A DNA stretch of 64,000 bases from CAWJMF01 sp963843945 (GCA_963843945.1 CAWJMF010000002.1:1-64000), one strand, 5' to 3'. Numbered from the stretch's first letter, positions 1 to 9,267 are shown. Program-made: numbers and translations. Notes: a model not told the origin generated them from the letters alone.

Positions 1-140
1 CGTTAAGTCGCCGAGGGCGGCCGACGGAAAGATCCCGCGTTAGGCCACGTCTACGACTGTTTCGTCGCGATAATCCGGCCGCCAAGACTGGCGCAACCTT
101 GGCCGTAAAGCCCCTGAGATCACGCGGAAACCTTCGCTAC

Positions 141-640
141 TCAGCGCTTCCGCAGTGCCTCTAAAAGCAGCTCGCGAAGCTCGGGCATCCTAATGCGCTT
201 GTCGGCGTGGTCGATCGGCGTCAGGCCCATGCCGCCTTTGATGGTCGGGTCCGCACCGTGCTCGAGGAGGAGGCGAGCAACGTCGTAGTGACCTTCGCGG
301 ACGGCCTCAAACAAGGCTTCTCGTTGTACGCACATTCGTCTCGCGCATCCACTTCGGCGTCGCGTTCGATCAGATGCCGCGCCATTTTCACGTCGCCAAC
401 ATCGGCTGCTTGCATGAGTGGCGTCCACGCAAGGTCGGTATCGAAGGCGTTCAAGAGTTCTGGGTTCGACGACAGCATAAGGTCGACCAAATCGATCCGG
501 CCTTCGCTCACCGCCCACATAAGGGGATCGATGTGACGCAAACGCGCGCCGCTCGCGATCAGGCGTCGCAGCGCCTCCGTCTCATCGGGTGCCCTAAAGG
601 CGTCCCAGAAATCATCGTCCTCAATCAAAACTCCTCCCAC
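141..640 (-). pseudogene. Ankyrin-repeat protein, reading frame broken by one indel
   Basis: Two minus-strand reading frames join into one ankyrin-repeat protein of about 166 residues. The first part (from about 640) carries helical repeats such as LMWAVSEGRIDLVDLML and TPLMQAADVGDVKMARHLI. The second (to 141) continues with ALFEAVREGHYDVARLLLEH and GADPTIKGGMGLTPIDHA. The switch lies near 320-340. The span of 500 bases is one short of a multiple of three, so a single missing base explains the break. The start is uncertain: GTG at 640 is used here, and a GGAGGAG lies just inside it. Ankyrin repeats mediate protein binding; the partner is unknown. It may be an intact gene with a sequence error. 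Confidence 0.6.
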
Positions 641-686
641 CGGTAGCAGTTGAAGCGCTCCTCACTGCTACGCAAGGACCACCGCC

Positions 687-1193
687 CTACTCCTTCGGCG
701 CGAACGTAACGACGTTCGAGTCCAGCCTGCCGTATCTCACTGCGAACTGTAGCTTCCCGCTCTGCGTGCGTTCGATTCGCACGTGCTTGGGACACCTAAG
801 CTAGATCCGAAGTTGAACTTCTGACCAGGCGCGACTTCCCGATCTCCGGCCCCTATCGGCAGGTCGTTTTCTGAAAACCCCCACCTGAGCATTCGCGATG
901 TGGCAAGACAGCACGTGCAAAGGCGAAGCCTGATCATAAAAAAACACCGGCCTGTTGCCGTGATTTATAAGGACCACTGAGAGCCGTACGTCCTCGATCC
1001 GACTGTACGAAGTGCGGTTCGCTTGCAGCATTAAGCCGTACGATCCGGTCCTCGGCTTACCACCGCCCAGCAGAGCGCACCACTCGCAGGCATACACAAG
1101 CGAGCCACTTGCGAATAGGAGCGAGGCCGTCAACAAGAGGCATCGCCTTATTGCCTCTGCGCTGGATCGACTAGCCCCCCGGACCATGGTCAA
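687..1193 (-). pseudogene. Small exported protein of unknown function with two compensating frameshifts
   Basis: The N-terminus has a basic stretch and a hydrophobic segment ending in FASGSLVYACEWC, like a signal peptide or lipobox. The frame then runs through a beta-rich stretch (SRIEDVRLSVVLINHGNRPV). Near 862 the sensible protein moves to another frame (SENDLPIGAGDREVAPGQKF), and near 805 it returns to the first frame (KHVRIERTQSGKLQFAVRYG), stopping at 687. The whole span, 507 bases, is divisible by three, so the two shifts cancel. I do not recognise the family. Either a decaying gene or two base-call errors would give this picture. Confidence 0.4.
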
Positions 1194-1338
1194 ACGTTCG
1201 TCCTAGGGCTGCGCGTTTGCTTTTCCCATCCCGCCGATCGACCGTCGGCATTCAACGGGATGAAGGAAGACGAAGTGCCCTGTCTTTTCGGGACGTAGAA
1301 CACCTCTGCCCAGAACCGGATTCGTGCTATTCTGAGGC

Positions 1339-1608
1339 ATGGTACCGGATCTGCCAGTGCCGCTCTGGCTGACACTAAATGGGATCGTAATGCTCTACTA
1401 CGCCTCAGCGGCTTCGCTCTTGATCGTCTTGACGTATTTTGCTTCGCGTTTGTTCAGAGTTCGCCAAGTTAAGCCATCCTGGCCCCGTTCGAGGGGCGCC
1501 CGACGATGGCTTTGGACGTTCGTCTGCTTGGCTCTCCCTTTTGCAGCGGTCCAGGTTTGGATGGTCCTGCAGTGTCATTGCATCCCGTCTCCACCGATTT
1601 TCATTTGA
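1339..1608 (+). CDS. Small membrane protein, unknown function
   Basis: An 89-residue reading frame with two clear hydrophobic segments, residues about 8-35 (LTLNGIVMLYYASAASLLIV) and 58-78 (WLWTFVCLALPFAAVQVWMV), separated by a basic loop (RLFRVRQVKPSWPRSRGARR). That pattern suits a two-pass inner-membrane protein. It stands alone between weak reading frames, and I see no family signature. Short length and lack of context keep confidence low. Confidence 0.4.
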   Translation: MVPDLPVPLWLTLNGIVMLYYASAASLLIVLTYFASRLFRVRQVKPSWPRSRGARRWLWTFVCLALPFAAVQVWMVLQCHCIPSPPIFI

Positions 1609-1902
1609 GTGTGCGAAGTCAGGTCAAGGGCTCAAAGGAGACGAGGGCCGAGGCGATCACGCCGCTGTTCGAAGCCGGTCGCCGCGCCTTGCCAACTCGC
1701 GAGCTGATGCCGATTGTCGATGACTCCATCGACGACGTAAAGTTTCCGAGTGGACGTCATGTCTCGTCGACGCGAGCGTCCACGCCCTGACGCGAATCCG
1801 CGAGCTGTGAAAGCACAATCAGCCTGAGCCGGTCGCGCATCGGTTCATGTGCATCCGCGGGTTTTGAAACGGGCGAGACCATCTGTGGTAAGCTAGAGCC
1901 GG
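1609..1902. other. Stretch with no supportable gene
   Basis: Overlapping short reading frames occur here, but none has a convincing start, composition or motif. A fragment ending near 1790 (AEAITPLFEAGRRALPTREL) looks protein-like but has no recognisable beginning. It could be a gene remnant. Confidence 0.3.
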
Positions 1903-2163
1903 GTGGATACGCTCTCAAATCCGCTACTCTGGTTTGGCCTGTGGGTGATCGCTATTGGCGTCCTACTCGTCACCTGCGCGCGACGTTTGCTCCTGTCGTG
2001 GCGTATGTATACGCCGCGATGGCAACGGCAATTGTTCACGCCGTTCTGGGCGGAGGATCAAGCCGAACCACCGTTCTGGTTTGTTACGGCGCAGAGACTT
2101 TCCGGGGCCGTGTGCATCGCGTTTGGCATTTTCGCTCTTGCGAGCCTTTGGGTGCTGAAGTAA
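1903..2163 (+). CDS. Small two-pass membrane protein, unknown function
   Basis: An 86-residue protein from a GTG start. Two hydrophobic segments (residues about 8-27, LLWFGLWVIAIGVLLVTCAR, and 64-85, RLSGAVCIAFGIFALASLWV) flank a loop rich in aromatic and basic residues. The layout resembles small inner-membrane proteins of unknown role. It ends about 130 bases before the oppositely oriented initiator tRNA and does not seem to form an operon with anything. Confidence 0.45.
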   Translation: MDTLSNPLLWFGLWVIAIGVLLVTCARRLLLSWRMYTPRWQRQLFTPFWAEDQAEPPFWFVTAQRLSGAVCIAFGIFALASLWVLK

Positions 2164-2267
2164 TGCGGTCCTGAAATAAAGAGAACGCGATTCGTCTTAC
2201 GGCTGCGATCAACGCCAAAAAATGCGCTAGTGCACCGAAAGTGCACGCGACTCGTCTCTGCCATAAA

Positions 2268-2294
2268 AAAAAGCCCGCGCGAGCGGGCTTTTCA
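2268..2294 (-). terminator. Rho-independent terminator of the initiator tRNA
   Basis: An eight-base-pair stem (2271-2278 with 2283-2290) closes a four-base loop. Read on the minus strand it is followed by an uninterrupted run of T. It lies directly downstream of the minus-strand tRNA that ends at 2296, as expected for intrinsic termination. Confidence 0.85.
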
Positions 2295-2295
2295 A

Positions 2296-2372
<77 letters not shown>

Positions 2373-2385
2373 ATAGGCGAACCCC

Positions 2386-2414
2386 ACTATAGCGAAGCGT
2401 CGTCCGCCTGTCAA
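2386..2414 (-). promoter_or_regulatory. Sigma-70 promoter of the initiator tRNA
   Basis: On the minus strand TTGACA (2414-2409) is separated by exactly 17 bases from TATAGT (2391-2386), which matches the housekeeping consensus closely. The tRNA 5' end at 2372 follows after 13 bases. Confidence 0.85.
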
Positions 2415-2461
2415 ATGCAAAGCGAGGAGGCGGCGCCGCGGCGTTTCGGAATTTTGCGGGA

Positions 2462-3496
2462 ATGGTCGATCCGGCGTTCGTCCGCGCGCTGCCCAAGGTC
2501 CAGCTGCACTGTCACCTGGAGGGGACGGTGCGCGCCACGACCTTTCGCGAACTGGCCGAGCAGCACGGCGTCGCGAGCGAGCGGCTCGGCCGGGCGGCGG
2601 GAGAAATTTACGCCTTCGGGCACTTTCGCGAGTTCCTCTTACTCTTCGCCGAAGTATGCAAGACGCTGCAGACGCCCGAAGACTTCGCGCGGATCGGGCG
2701 CGACTACGTCAACGACGCTGCCGCGCAAGGCGTGCGCTACGCCGAGGTCTTCATCTCGCCTTCGGTCTGGACGTTTTTTCACCGCGATCTCGACGTCACC
2801 GAAACCGTCACCGCCTTGCGCGCGGCACTCGATGAAGAAGGCCGCCGCCACGATCTGGAAGTGGCGCTAATCTGCGACTTGACCCGCAATTTCGGCGTCG
2901 AGCGTGCCTTCGAGACGGCGCGCCTCGCGGCCGCGCTCGCCGAGCGAGGCCTCGGCGTCGTCGGGATCGGCCTCGGCGGCGATGAGGCTAACTATCCGGC
3001 GGCGCTCTACCGCGAACCCTACGATTTCGCCCGCTCGCGCGGCTTGCACCGCGTCGCGCACGCGGGCGAAGCCGCCGGCCCGGGGAGCGTCCGCGAAGCG
3101 ATCGACGTTCTCGGCGCCGAGCGCATCGGACATGGGGTGCGTGCACTCGCCGATCCCGAACTCGTGTCGGACTTGGCCGCGCGCCGCATCGCCCTCGAAC
3201 TCTGCCCGACCTCGAACCACCTGACCGGTGCGGTCGCCGCCGGCGAAGCGCATCCCATCGCGGCCTTCGACGCGGCGGGCGTCGTGTGCACGATCGATGC
3301 CGACGATCCGGCGCTCTTCTCGACGACGCTCTGCGACGAATACGCGCTGGTCGGCGCGGAACTCGGGCCGGACGCGCTGCAGCGCTTCGCGCGCAACGCC
3401 GTCGAGGCGAGTTTCGCCTCACCCGAGCGTAAGGCGGCCCTCAGACGGGAACTTGACGCTTTCGACCTGGAAACGGCGGCGCCGCGGCGAAGATAG
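2462..3496 (+). CDS. add: Adenosine deaminase family protein
   Basis: A 344-residue metal-dependent deaminase of the adenosine/adenine/aminodeoxyfutalosine deaminase group (cytoplasmic, purine salvage). Visible motifs in order: KVQLHCHLEGT (two zinc His, residues about 12-22), HAGEAAGP (zinc His and catalytic Glu), RIGHG, CPTSN, and IDADDPALF carrying the catalytic/zinc Asp pair. Length is normal for the family. The motif after CPTSN (HLTGAV) and the DDP loop also resemble aminodeoxyfutalosine deaminases of the futalosine menaquinone route, so the substrate is not settled. The DtxR-type regulator starts only seven bases downstream. The family is firm; the exact substrate is inferred. Confidence 0.85.
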   Translation: MVDPAFVRALPKVQLHCHLEGTVRATTFRELAEQHGVASERLGRAAGEIYAFGHFREFLLLFAEVCKTLQTPEDFARIGRDYVNDAAAQGVRYAEVFISPSVWTFFHRDLDVTETVTALRAALDEEGRRHDLEVALICDLTRNFGVERAFETARLAAALAERGLGVVGIGLGGDEANYPAALYREPYDFARSRGLHRVAHAGEAAGPGSVREAIDVLGAERIGHGVRALADPELVSDLAARRIALELCPTSNHLTGAVAAGEAHPIAAFDAAGVVCTIDADDPALFSTTLCDEYALVGAELGPDALQRFARNAVEASFASPERKAALRRELDAFDLETAAPRRR

Positions 3497-3503
3497 CACC
3501 ACT

Positions 3504-4220
3504 ATGGCCGGGCACACGCATTTTGACGAATCGACTGAAGAGTATCTCGAGGCGATTTACCGCCTCGAACGTGAAGGTCCGGGAGTCACCACGTCTGCGG
3601 TGGCGAGCGAACTGGGCGTGGCGCCGGCTTCGGTTTCGGGCATGCTCAAGAAGCTCGCCTCGGAGGGCCTGATCGAACATCGCGCGCGCGGAGAAGCGAA
3701 GTTGACACCGAGCGGGCTCGAGATCGCGGTGCGCGTGATCCGGCGTCATCGCTTGGCCGAATGCTTGCTCACCGACGTGCTCGGCATGTCGTGGGACGAA
3801 GTTCACTCGGAGGCGTGCCGCCTGGAACACGCAATCTCGAGCGCCGTCGAGGCGCGCCTGGTCGCGCTGCTCGGCGACCCGAAGGTCTGTCCGCACGGGC
3901 TTCCGATTCCGCCGGCCGACGGGACGGATCCGCCGCGGCCCGGCGTCCCACTGGCGCAAGTCGCCGGCGGCGAGCACGCGACCGTTCACGGCGTGACCGA
4001 AGAAGTGCCTGAGATCTTGCGCTATTTGGGCGAGATCGGTCTGCGGCCCGGCGCGCTCGTCGAAGTGATCGAGAAGGCCCCGCTCGGCGGCCCGGTCACG
4101 ATTGCGATCAACGGCTCGCGGCACGCCGTCTCGCTCGAACTCGCGCGCATGGTCACCGTCATCGAGGCGAACCCCGGGGGCGGGCAGCAACCTACCGAAG
4201 CGGCTGCAGTTCACGCTTGA
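3504..4220 (+). CDS. DtxR/MntR-family metal-dependent transcriptional regulator
   Basis: A 238-residue protein. An N-terminal winged helix (STEEYLEAIYRLEREG, then the helix SAVASELGVAPASVSGMLKK) is followed by the DtxR dimerisation/metal-binding domain (LTDVLGMSWDEVHSEACRLE, with the His/Glu/Cys ligand pattern) and the CPHG motif. The C-terminal third is an SH3-like FeoA-type domain (LRYLGEIGLRPGALVEVIEK). Members repress or activate Mn or Fe uptake genes when loaded with metal. The start ATG was chosen because family homology begins there, although the frame stays open upstream through the end of add. A DtxR-like box before the Nramp-type gene at 32.2 kb is a plausible target. Confidence 0.9.
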   Translation: MAGHTHFDESTEEYLEAIYRLEREGPGVTTSAVASELGVAPASVSGMLKKLASEGLIEHRARGEAKLTPSGLEIAVRVIRRHRLAECLLTDVLGMSWDEVHSEACRLEHAISSAVEARLVALLGDPKVCPHGLPIPPADGTDPPRPGVPLAQVAGGEHATVHGVTEEVPEILRYLGEIGLRPGALVEVIEKAPLGGPVTIAINGSRHAVSLELARMVTVIEANPGGGQQPTEAAAVHA

Positions 4221-4253
4221 TCTCGCCGCGCCGGCGAGCTCGCGGTCGCTGAC

Positions 4254-4913
4254 GTGACGGTCACGAACGTGCTGATCGCGCTCAACGTGATCGCCTACAT
4301 TTGGGAAGTTTGGCCCGGCAGCGGCGGCGGGACGCTCTACGATCGTATCCTTAACGGGCCCGACAGCGCGGGACTCTTCGCACACGGCGCGCTCTACGGT
4401 CCCGCGGTCACCCAACTTCACCAATACTGGCGGATCGTCAGCGGCGCGTTCTTGCACGGCGGGCTCGTGCATATCGGGCTCAATATGTTTGCGCTCTATC
4501 AAGTGGGAACGCTCGTCGAGCGTTTGCTCGGCGGAACGCGGATGCTCGTTATTTACCTGCTCTCGATGATCGGAGCGGGTATCGCGGTCGTGGTCTTCAG
4601 CCCCGAATCGCTGACGGTCGGCGCGAGCGGCGCGATCTTCGGGCTATTCGGCGCGCTGGTCGGTATCGGCTGGCGCCTGGGAAAACCGGGCCGCGGTCTG
4701 GTCGGACAAGTGCTCCCGATCGTCGTGCTGAATTTGGTCTTCACGTTCTCCGTGCCGAACATCTCGGCGGCAGCTCACGTGGGCGGCCTCCTCACCGGAT
4801 TCTTAGTCGGCATCGCGGCCTACGAAATGCGTCCGCGCCGGGCACTCGTGCCGGTTGCCGAGGAACAGGCGTCCGGGGAGCAGGCGGAGGAAGCGGCGGC
4901 GGACCCGACGTGA
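4254..4913 (+). CDS. Rhomboid family intramembrane serine protease
   Basis: A 219-residue polytopic protein of the S54 family, which cleaves transmembrane segments inside the membrane. The catalytic serine is in GASGAIFG (Ser125) and the partner histidine in AAHVGGLLTG (His175). The preceding HGGLVHIGLNMFALY segment carries the conserved HxxxN element of TM2. Six hydrophobic helices fit the basic rhomboid core. The C-terminal tail is acidic and alanine-rich (EEQASGEQAEEAAADPT). GTG start. Its stop overlaps the start of the downstream helicase gene as GTGA, so the two are probably translationally coupled, although no functional link is known to me. Confidence 0.9.
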   Translation: MTVTNVLIALNVIAYIWEVWPGSGGGTLYDRILNGPDSAGLFAHGALYGPAVTQLHQYWRIVSGAFLHGGLVHIGLNMFALYQVGTLVERLLGGTRMLVIYLLSMIGAGIAVVVFSPESLTVGASGAIFGLFGALVGIGWRLGKPGRGLVGQVLPIVVLNLVFTFSVPNISAAAHVGGLLTGFLVGIAAYEMRPRRALVPVAEEQASGEQAEEAAADPT

Positions 4914-6817
4914 GTTCGACGCTGGCTTCGATCGAGGCGATCTTCGCCGGCGAGGGACCGCTGGCGCGCGCTTTGCCGGGCTTCGAGTCGCGCGCGGGTC
5001 AGCTTCAGATGTCCAAGCTCGTGGAGCGCGGTTTCCTCGAGAGCGCGCACACGATCGTCGAGGCGGGAACGGGCGTCGGGAAATCGCTCGCGTACCTCGT
5101 GCCGGCGCTGCGCAGCGGAAAGAAAGTCGTCGTCTCGACGGCCACGATCGCCCTGCAAGAGCAACTGGTGAAGAAGGACATCCCGCTGGTGCTCGCCGCG
5201 CTCGGCGTCGAGGCGCGCGTCGCGCTGCTCAAAGGCCGCAACCACTACCTGTGCCGCGCGAAGCTCGACCGCATGCGTTCCGAGCGGCTCATTGCCTCGA
5301 GCGGCACGATGGAGCAAATGTGGGAGTGGGCCGGGCACACGCAAACCGGCGACCGCGCCGAATTGCCGTTCGCGCCACCGCCTTCCGAATGGGAACAGCT
5401 CGATGCCGACGCCGACGACTGCGTCGGCGAGTTCTGCGAGAGCTTTCGCGACTGTCATTTCTTCGCGCGCCGGGATGAGGCCAAATTCGCGGATCTCGTG
5501 GTCGTCAACCACGCACTCTTCTTTCTCGATCTCGCAATGGGTGGAACGCTGCTGCCGCCCTACGACTTCGCGATCTTAGACGAAGCGCACCAGTGCGAAC
5601 GCTGGGCCTCCGCCGCCTTGACCGCAACGCTCTCGCAGTCGAGCGTTTCGCGACTGCTGCGCCGCCTGCACCGGGTTTACGCCTTGCCCGCAAGCTACGA
5701 TGCCGAAATCGACGAAGGGATGCGCGGCCTCGTGCATTCGCTCGCGCGCGTGCCCGGCGAACGCTACCCGCTCGCGGCCAACGAGGCCGCCTGCGAGGCG
5801 CTCGGGGTACTGCAGCAGTCGTTCTTTCGCCTCGAGAATTGGCTCTACGCGAACTGGCAAGCGGCCTTGAAGCGTCCGCCGGACAACCTGGCCGAAGCCG
5901 AGCGCCGCCGCGACCTCTCGATGCGGGGCGTGCTCGCCCACATCGCGACGATCGAGCGGACCTCGCTGCCGCCCGAAGAGGCGATCAGTTGGGTCGAGCG
6001 CTACGAGGGCGAAGGCCGCTACGAGGTCAATTCGGCGCCCTTCGACGTCGCCGAATTTCTCCGGACCGCGCTCTTCAAGCGCGCGCAGAGCGTCGTCTTG
6101 ACGAGTGCGACGATCGCGACGGGCGACTCGTTCGCGTTCTTGCGCAGTTCGCTCGGCGTCGACGAAGCGCAGGAGTACGTCGCGCCCTCACCCTTCGATT
6201 ATCGCTCGCAGGCGCGGCTCTACGTCGCGCCGCCCGACTGCAACCCCAAAGCGGAGAGCTTCGCGCGCAAAGTGGCGCCGATCGTCGAAGAAGCACTCGA
6301 TCTGAGCCGCGGCCGCGCCTTCGTGCTGTTCACGTCATACCGGCGGCTGCATGAGGTGTACGCGCTGCTCCGCGAACGGCTCCCGTTTCCGGTGAAGCTC
6401 CAGGGCGAACTTCCGCGAGCGCACCTCTTGGAGTGGTTTCGCCGGACGAAAAACGCCGTGCTCTTCGCGACCGGCACGTTCTGGGAGGGGATCGACGTCG
6501 CGGGCGACCAGCTCTCGTGCGTCATCATCGACCGCCTGCCGTTTCCTCCGCCCGCCGATCCGCTGATCGCCGCGCGGCTCGCCGCCATCGAGGCCGCCGG
6601 CCGTCCGAGTTTCGAAGAGTTCATGATTCCCTCGGCGATCGTCCGGCTCAAGCAGGGCTTCGGGCGGCTCATTCGCTCGAAAAGCGATCGCGGGCTGGTG
6701 GTCCTGCTCGATGGGCGCATCGGCGCGATGCGCTACGGGAATGCAATTTTGGGAGCCCTGCCGCCCGCGACGCGCGTCGAGCGGCTCGACGAGCTGCGTT
6801 CTTTCTTTTTCCCGTAG
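4910..6817 (+). CDS. dinG: DinG/XPD-type ATP-dependent DNA helicase
   Basis: A 635-residue superfamily 2 helicase. Walker A GTGVGKS is at residues 53-59, and the DEAH box lies in ILDEAHQCERWA. Cysteines suited to an iron-sulfur cluster lie between them (one in HYLCRAKL, then a group in DCVGEFCESFRDCHFF), as in DinG, YoaA and XPD. Later helicase motifs include SATIATGDSFAF, FATGTFWEGIDV and QGFGRLIRSKSD. Such enzymes unwind DNA 5' to 3' and resolve R-loops or damaged forks. The GTG start overlaps the rhomboid stop. Assignment within the DinG/YoaA group is inferred from layout. Confidence 0.9.
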   Translation: MSSTLASIEAIFAGEGPLARALPGFESRAGQLQMSKLVERGFLESAHTIVEAGTGVGKSLAYLVPALRSGKKVVVSTATIALQEQLVKKDIPLVLAALGVEARVALLKGRNHYLCRAKLDRMRSERLIASSGTMEQMWEWAGHTQTGDRAELPFAPPPSEWEQLDADADDCVGEFCESFRDCHFFARRDEAKFADLVVVNHALFFLDLAMGGTLLPPYDFAILDEAHQCERWASAALTATLSQSSVSRLLRRLHRVYALPASYDAEIDEGMRGLVHSLARVPGERYPLAANEAACEALGVLQQSFFRLENWLYANWQAALKRPPDNLAEAERRRDLSMRGVLAHIATIERTSLPPEEAISWVERYEGEGRYEVNSAPFDVAEFLRTALFKRAQSVVLTSATIATGDSFAFLRSSLGVDEAQEYVAPSPFDYRSQARLYVAPPDCNPKAESFARKVAPIVEEALDLSRGRAFVLFTSYRRLHEVYALLRERLPFPVKLQGELPRAHLLEWFRRTKNAVLFATGTFWEGIDVAGDQLSCVIIDRLPFPPPADPLIAARLAAIEAAGRPSFEEFMIPSAIVRLKQGFGRLIRSKSDRGLVVLLDGRIGAMRYGNAILGALPPATRVERLDELRSFFFP

Positions 6818-6852
6818 GGTCGCGCCCGGGAACCGCTGTATAACCCACAGGG

Positions 6853-8223
6853 ATGGCTACCACGACAGAGCCCGAGGCCGGCGCCCGTTTAAACGCCGGC
6901 AAAACGCTGCGCGCGCGGGTTCCTCGCTCGGCACATGCCTCGTGGGAGCCCGCGCCGGATCGCGCCGACCCGGTGACGTTGCTCGAGGCCTCGAGCCTGG
7001 GGCGCATCCCCGAACTCGTGCCGATTCGTTACGGCCGGATGTCGTTGTCGCCGTTCGCGTTCTACCGTGGGGCGGCGAATATCATGGCGGCGGATCTCGC
7101 GTCGACGCCGTCGACCGGGTTGCGGGTGCAGATCTGCGGCGACTGCCATCTCATGAATTTCGGCGGCTTCGCGACGCCGGAACGCAGTCTCGTCTTCGAC
7201 ATCAACGACTTCGACGAGACGCTTCCGGGACCGTGGGAGTGGGACGTCAAGCGGCTGACGGCGAGCTTGATCCTGGCGGCACGCCACCTGCACCTTCGGC
7301 CCTCAAATGCGGCGGCGGCCGTCTTCGCCGCGACGTCGTCGTACCGCTTGCACATGGCCGACTACGCCGAGATGCCGATCCTCGACGTGTGGTATTCGAG
7401 GCTCGAGCTCGATTCGCTCGCCGCGCTCCTCGGGCGGGCCGCGCTGCGCAAGGCCAGCGTGGTGAAGATGCCGGCGCATGCGAGCGACCACGTCGCGACG
7501 CGGCTGACGGACGTCGTCGACGGCAAGCGTAAGTTCGTCGAAGACCCGCCGCTGATCTTCCACGCTTCGCCCGAAGAGTACCTCGATCTCGAAGCGGCCG
7601 GACTGTTGCAGCGCTACCGCGAGTCGCTGCCCGATCATCTCCGCGTTCTGCTCGATCGCTACCGTTTCGTCGACGCCGCCTACAAGGTCGTCGGCGTCGG
7701 GAGCGTGGGGACGCGCTGCGCCGTCGTCCTCTTGATGGCCGACGAACGTAACGAGCTCGTTTTACAGTTAAAGGAAGCGCGCCGCTCCGCGCTCGAGCCG
7801 TTCGTCGACGCGAGCGTCTACAACAATCAAGGGCGGCGCGTCGTCGTCGGGCAGCACCTGATGCAAGCCGCGAGCGATATGTTCCTCGGCTGGACGCGCG
7901 ACGACGCGGGGCACGAGTACTACTTCCGGCAGCTGCGGGATTGGAAGACCGCGGTGAGCGTCGACGACCTGGGCGGGGCCGACCTCGCCTCCTACGCCGG
8001 TTTCTGCGGCTGGGCGCTAGCCCGGGCCCACGCGCGTACCGGCGACCCCGCCGCAATCGCCGGTTACATCGGCCGCGGCGACCAGTTCGATCGCGCGATT
8101 CTCGCGTTTTCGAACGCCTACGGCGACCAAACCGAGCGCGACTACACCGATTTCATGAAGGCGATCGAGCAGGGTCGCCTCCCCTGCGTTCAGCAGGAGC
8201 CGCTCCCTACCGCCAAGCCGTAG
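6853..8223 (+). CDS. DUF2252 family protein
   Basis: A 456-residue protein matching the DUF2252 family, which is predicted to have a protein-kinase-like fold but has no settled function that I know of. Recognisable blocks are PIRYGRMSLSPFAFYRGAA, ICGDCHLMNFGGFATPE and VFDINDFDETLPGPWEWDV near the N-terminus, and QLKEARRSALEPFV in the middle. The aspartates in GDCHxxNFG and INDFDE are the expected catalytic-like residues. No signal peptide. It starts 35 bases after the helicase gene and may be co-transcribed with it. It is followed by a convergent gene on the other strand. Confidence 0.85.
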   Translation: MATTTEPEAGARLNAGKTLRARVPRSAHASWEPAPDRADPVTLLEASSLGRIPELVPIRYGRMSLSPFAFYRGAANIMAADLASTPSTGLRVQICGDCHLMNFGGFATPERSLVFDINDFDETLPGPWEWDVKRLTASLILAARHLHLRPSNAAAAVFAATSSYRLHMADYAEMPILDVWYSRLELDSLAALLGRAALRKASVVKMPAHASDHVATRLTDVVDGKRKFVEDPPLIFHASPEEYLDLEAAGLLQRYRESLPDHLRVLLDRYRFVDAAYKVVGVGSVGTRCAVVLLMADERNELVLQLKEARRSALEPFVDASVYNNQGRRVVVGQHLMQAASDMFLGWTRDDAGHEYYFRQLRDWKTAVSVDDLGGADLASYAGFCGWALARAHARTGDPAAIAGYIGRGDQFDRAILAFSNAYGDQTERDYTDFMKAIEQGRLPCVQQEPLPTAKP

Positions 8224-8244
8224 CGACGCTCGCGCTCCGGGCAC

Positions 8245-9267
8245 TTACTCTTTCAGCGAAGCGACGTAGGCTGCGATGTCGGCAAGATCTCGATCTTGCA
8301 GAAGAATGTGCGGCATCTCGCTGTTGGCGTCGATCGCTTGCGGATTGCGCACCATGAAGGCCACTTGCCCGGCAGAGAGCCCGGCGCCGGCGAGCTGCGG
8401 TGCATCGGGGCCGTTGCGGCCCCCGGCTCCGTGACAGCTCGCGCAATTTTGTGCGAACAGCGTCGCACCGTGCTGCGGGTTCCCAGGGCCGATTTCCGCC
8501 GCGGGCAGCTTCGCTGGCGGGATCGGCAGGCCCGCGGCCGCATTTGGGCCGAGGCTGACCATGCCTCCCCCATGCTCGTGCATCATGCCGTCACCGTGCG
8601 CATCGACCGCCCAGATCTTCTCGCGCGTCGTTTCGTTCGGCCAAACGTGCACCATCCAACCGAAGACGAGCGGAACGAACGTGCCGCCCGCGGCCGCGCA
8701 GGCTTCGGCCGTATCGATCGATCCCGCCGGCCCGAAACGCGCGTTCGGCGGGAGCAGTTCGGAGCGCGGCGTGCCCGCGGGCGCTCGGCAGAAATTGACG
8801 TGGCGGTGCCACGTTCCGTAACTGAGCGGGACGCGCGCGTCGAGATCGTCGCGACCGACGCTGTTCGAGGCGGTGTACATGACGCCGACGAGTTGCAGGT
8901 CGTCACCCTCGCGTTTGAAGATCAGCGACGTCGGATGCAGCGGGTCGAAGTGCCCGAACCACGCTTCGAGCGCGTAGCCGCGGTTGGTGTAGTGCTCGAT
9001 CGGCAGCGGAATGTTGGGCAAGAATTTCGTGAAGCCGGCACGTTCCGCATCGGCGACGGTCGGGTACTTGGCCATCACGCTGCGCGCGGCGGCTAGGACC
9101 GCATCGGCGCGGGCGCGGTCGCCGGGCTGTTCGGCGGCGCGCAGGGTCATTTCCATGTGCTCGTCCTGCACCACCGGCACGCCGGTTGCCCGGGCACGCG
9201 CCGCACCGAAAGCGGCGAACGCCAATGCGGCGAGCGCGACCCAGACGAACGAGCGGAACGCTTTCAC
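8245..9267 (-). CDS. Secreted protein with C-terminal cytochrome c domain
   Basis: A 340-residue exported protein. A signal peptide (MKAFRSFVWVALAALAFAAF, cleaved after ARARA) precedes a domain of about 210 residues that I do not recognise, containing VPLSYGTWHRHVNFCRAP and FGWMVHVWPNETTREKIWAV. The last 90 residues are a class I cytochrome c: heme-binding CASCH, then EMPHILLQDRDLADIAAYVA with the likely axial Met and C-terminal helix. The N-terminal part has several His and Trp residues and could bind metal or a substrate. It probably works in the periplasm as an electron carrier fused to a sensor or enzyme domain. It lies downstream of acs on the same strand. Confidence 0.8.
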   Translation of the reverse strand: MKAFRSFVWVALAALAFAAFGAARARATGVPVVQDEHMEMTLRAAEQPGDRARADAVLAAARSVMAKYPTVADAERAGFTKFLPNIPLPIEHYTNRGYALEAWFGHFDPLHPTSLIFKREGDDLQLVGVMYTASNSVGRDDLDARVPLSYGTWHRHVNFCRAPAGTPRSELLPPNARFGPAGSIDTAEACAAAGGTFVPLVFGWMVHVWPNETTREKIWAVDAHGDGMMHEHGGGMVSLGPNAAAGLPIPPAKLPAAEIGPGNPQHGATLFAQNCASCHGAGGRNGPDAPQLAGAGLSAGQVAFMVRNPQAIDANSEMPHILLQDRDLADIAAYVASLKE

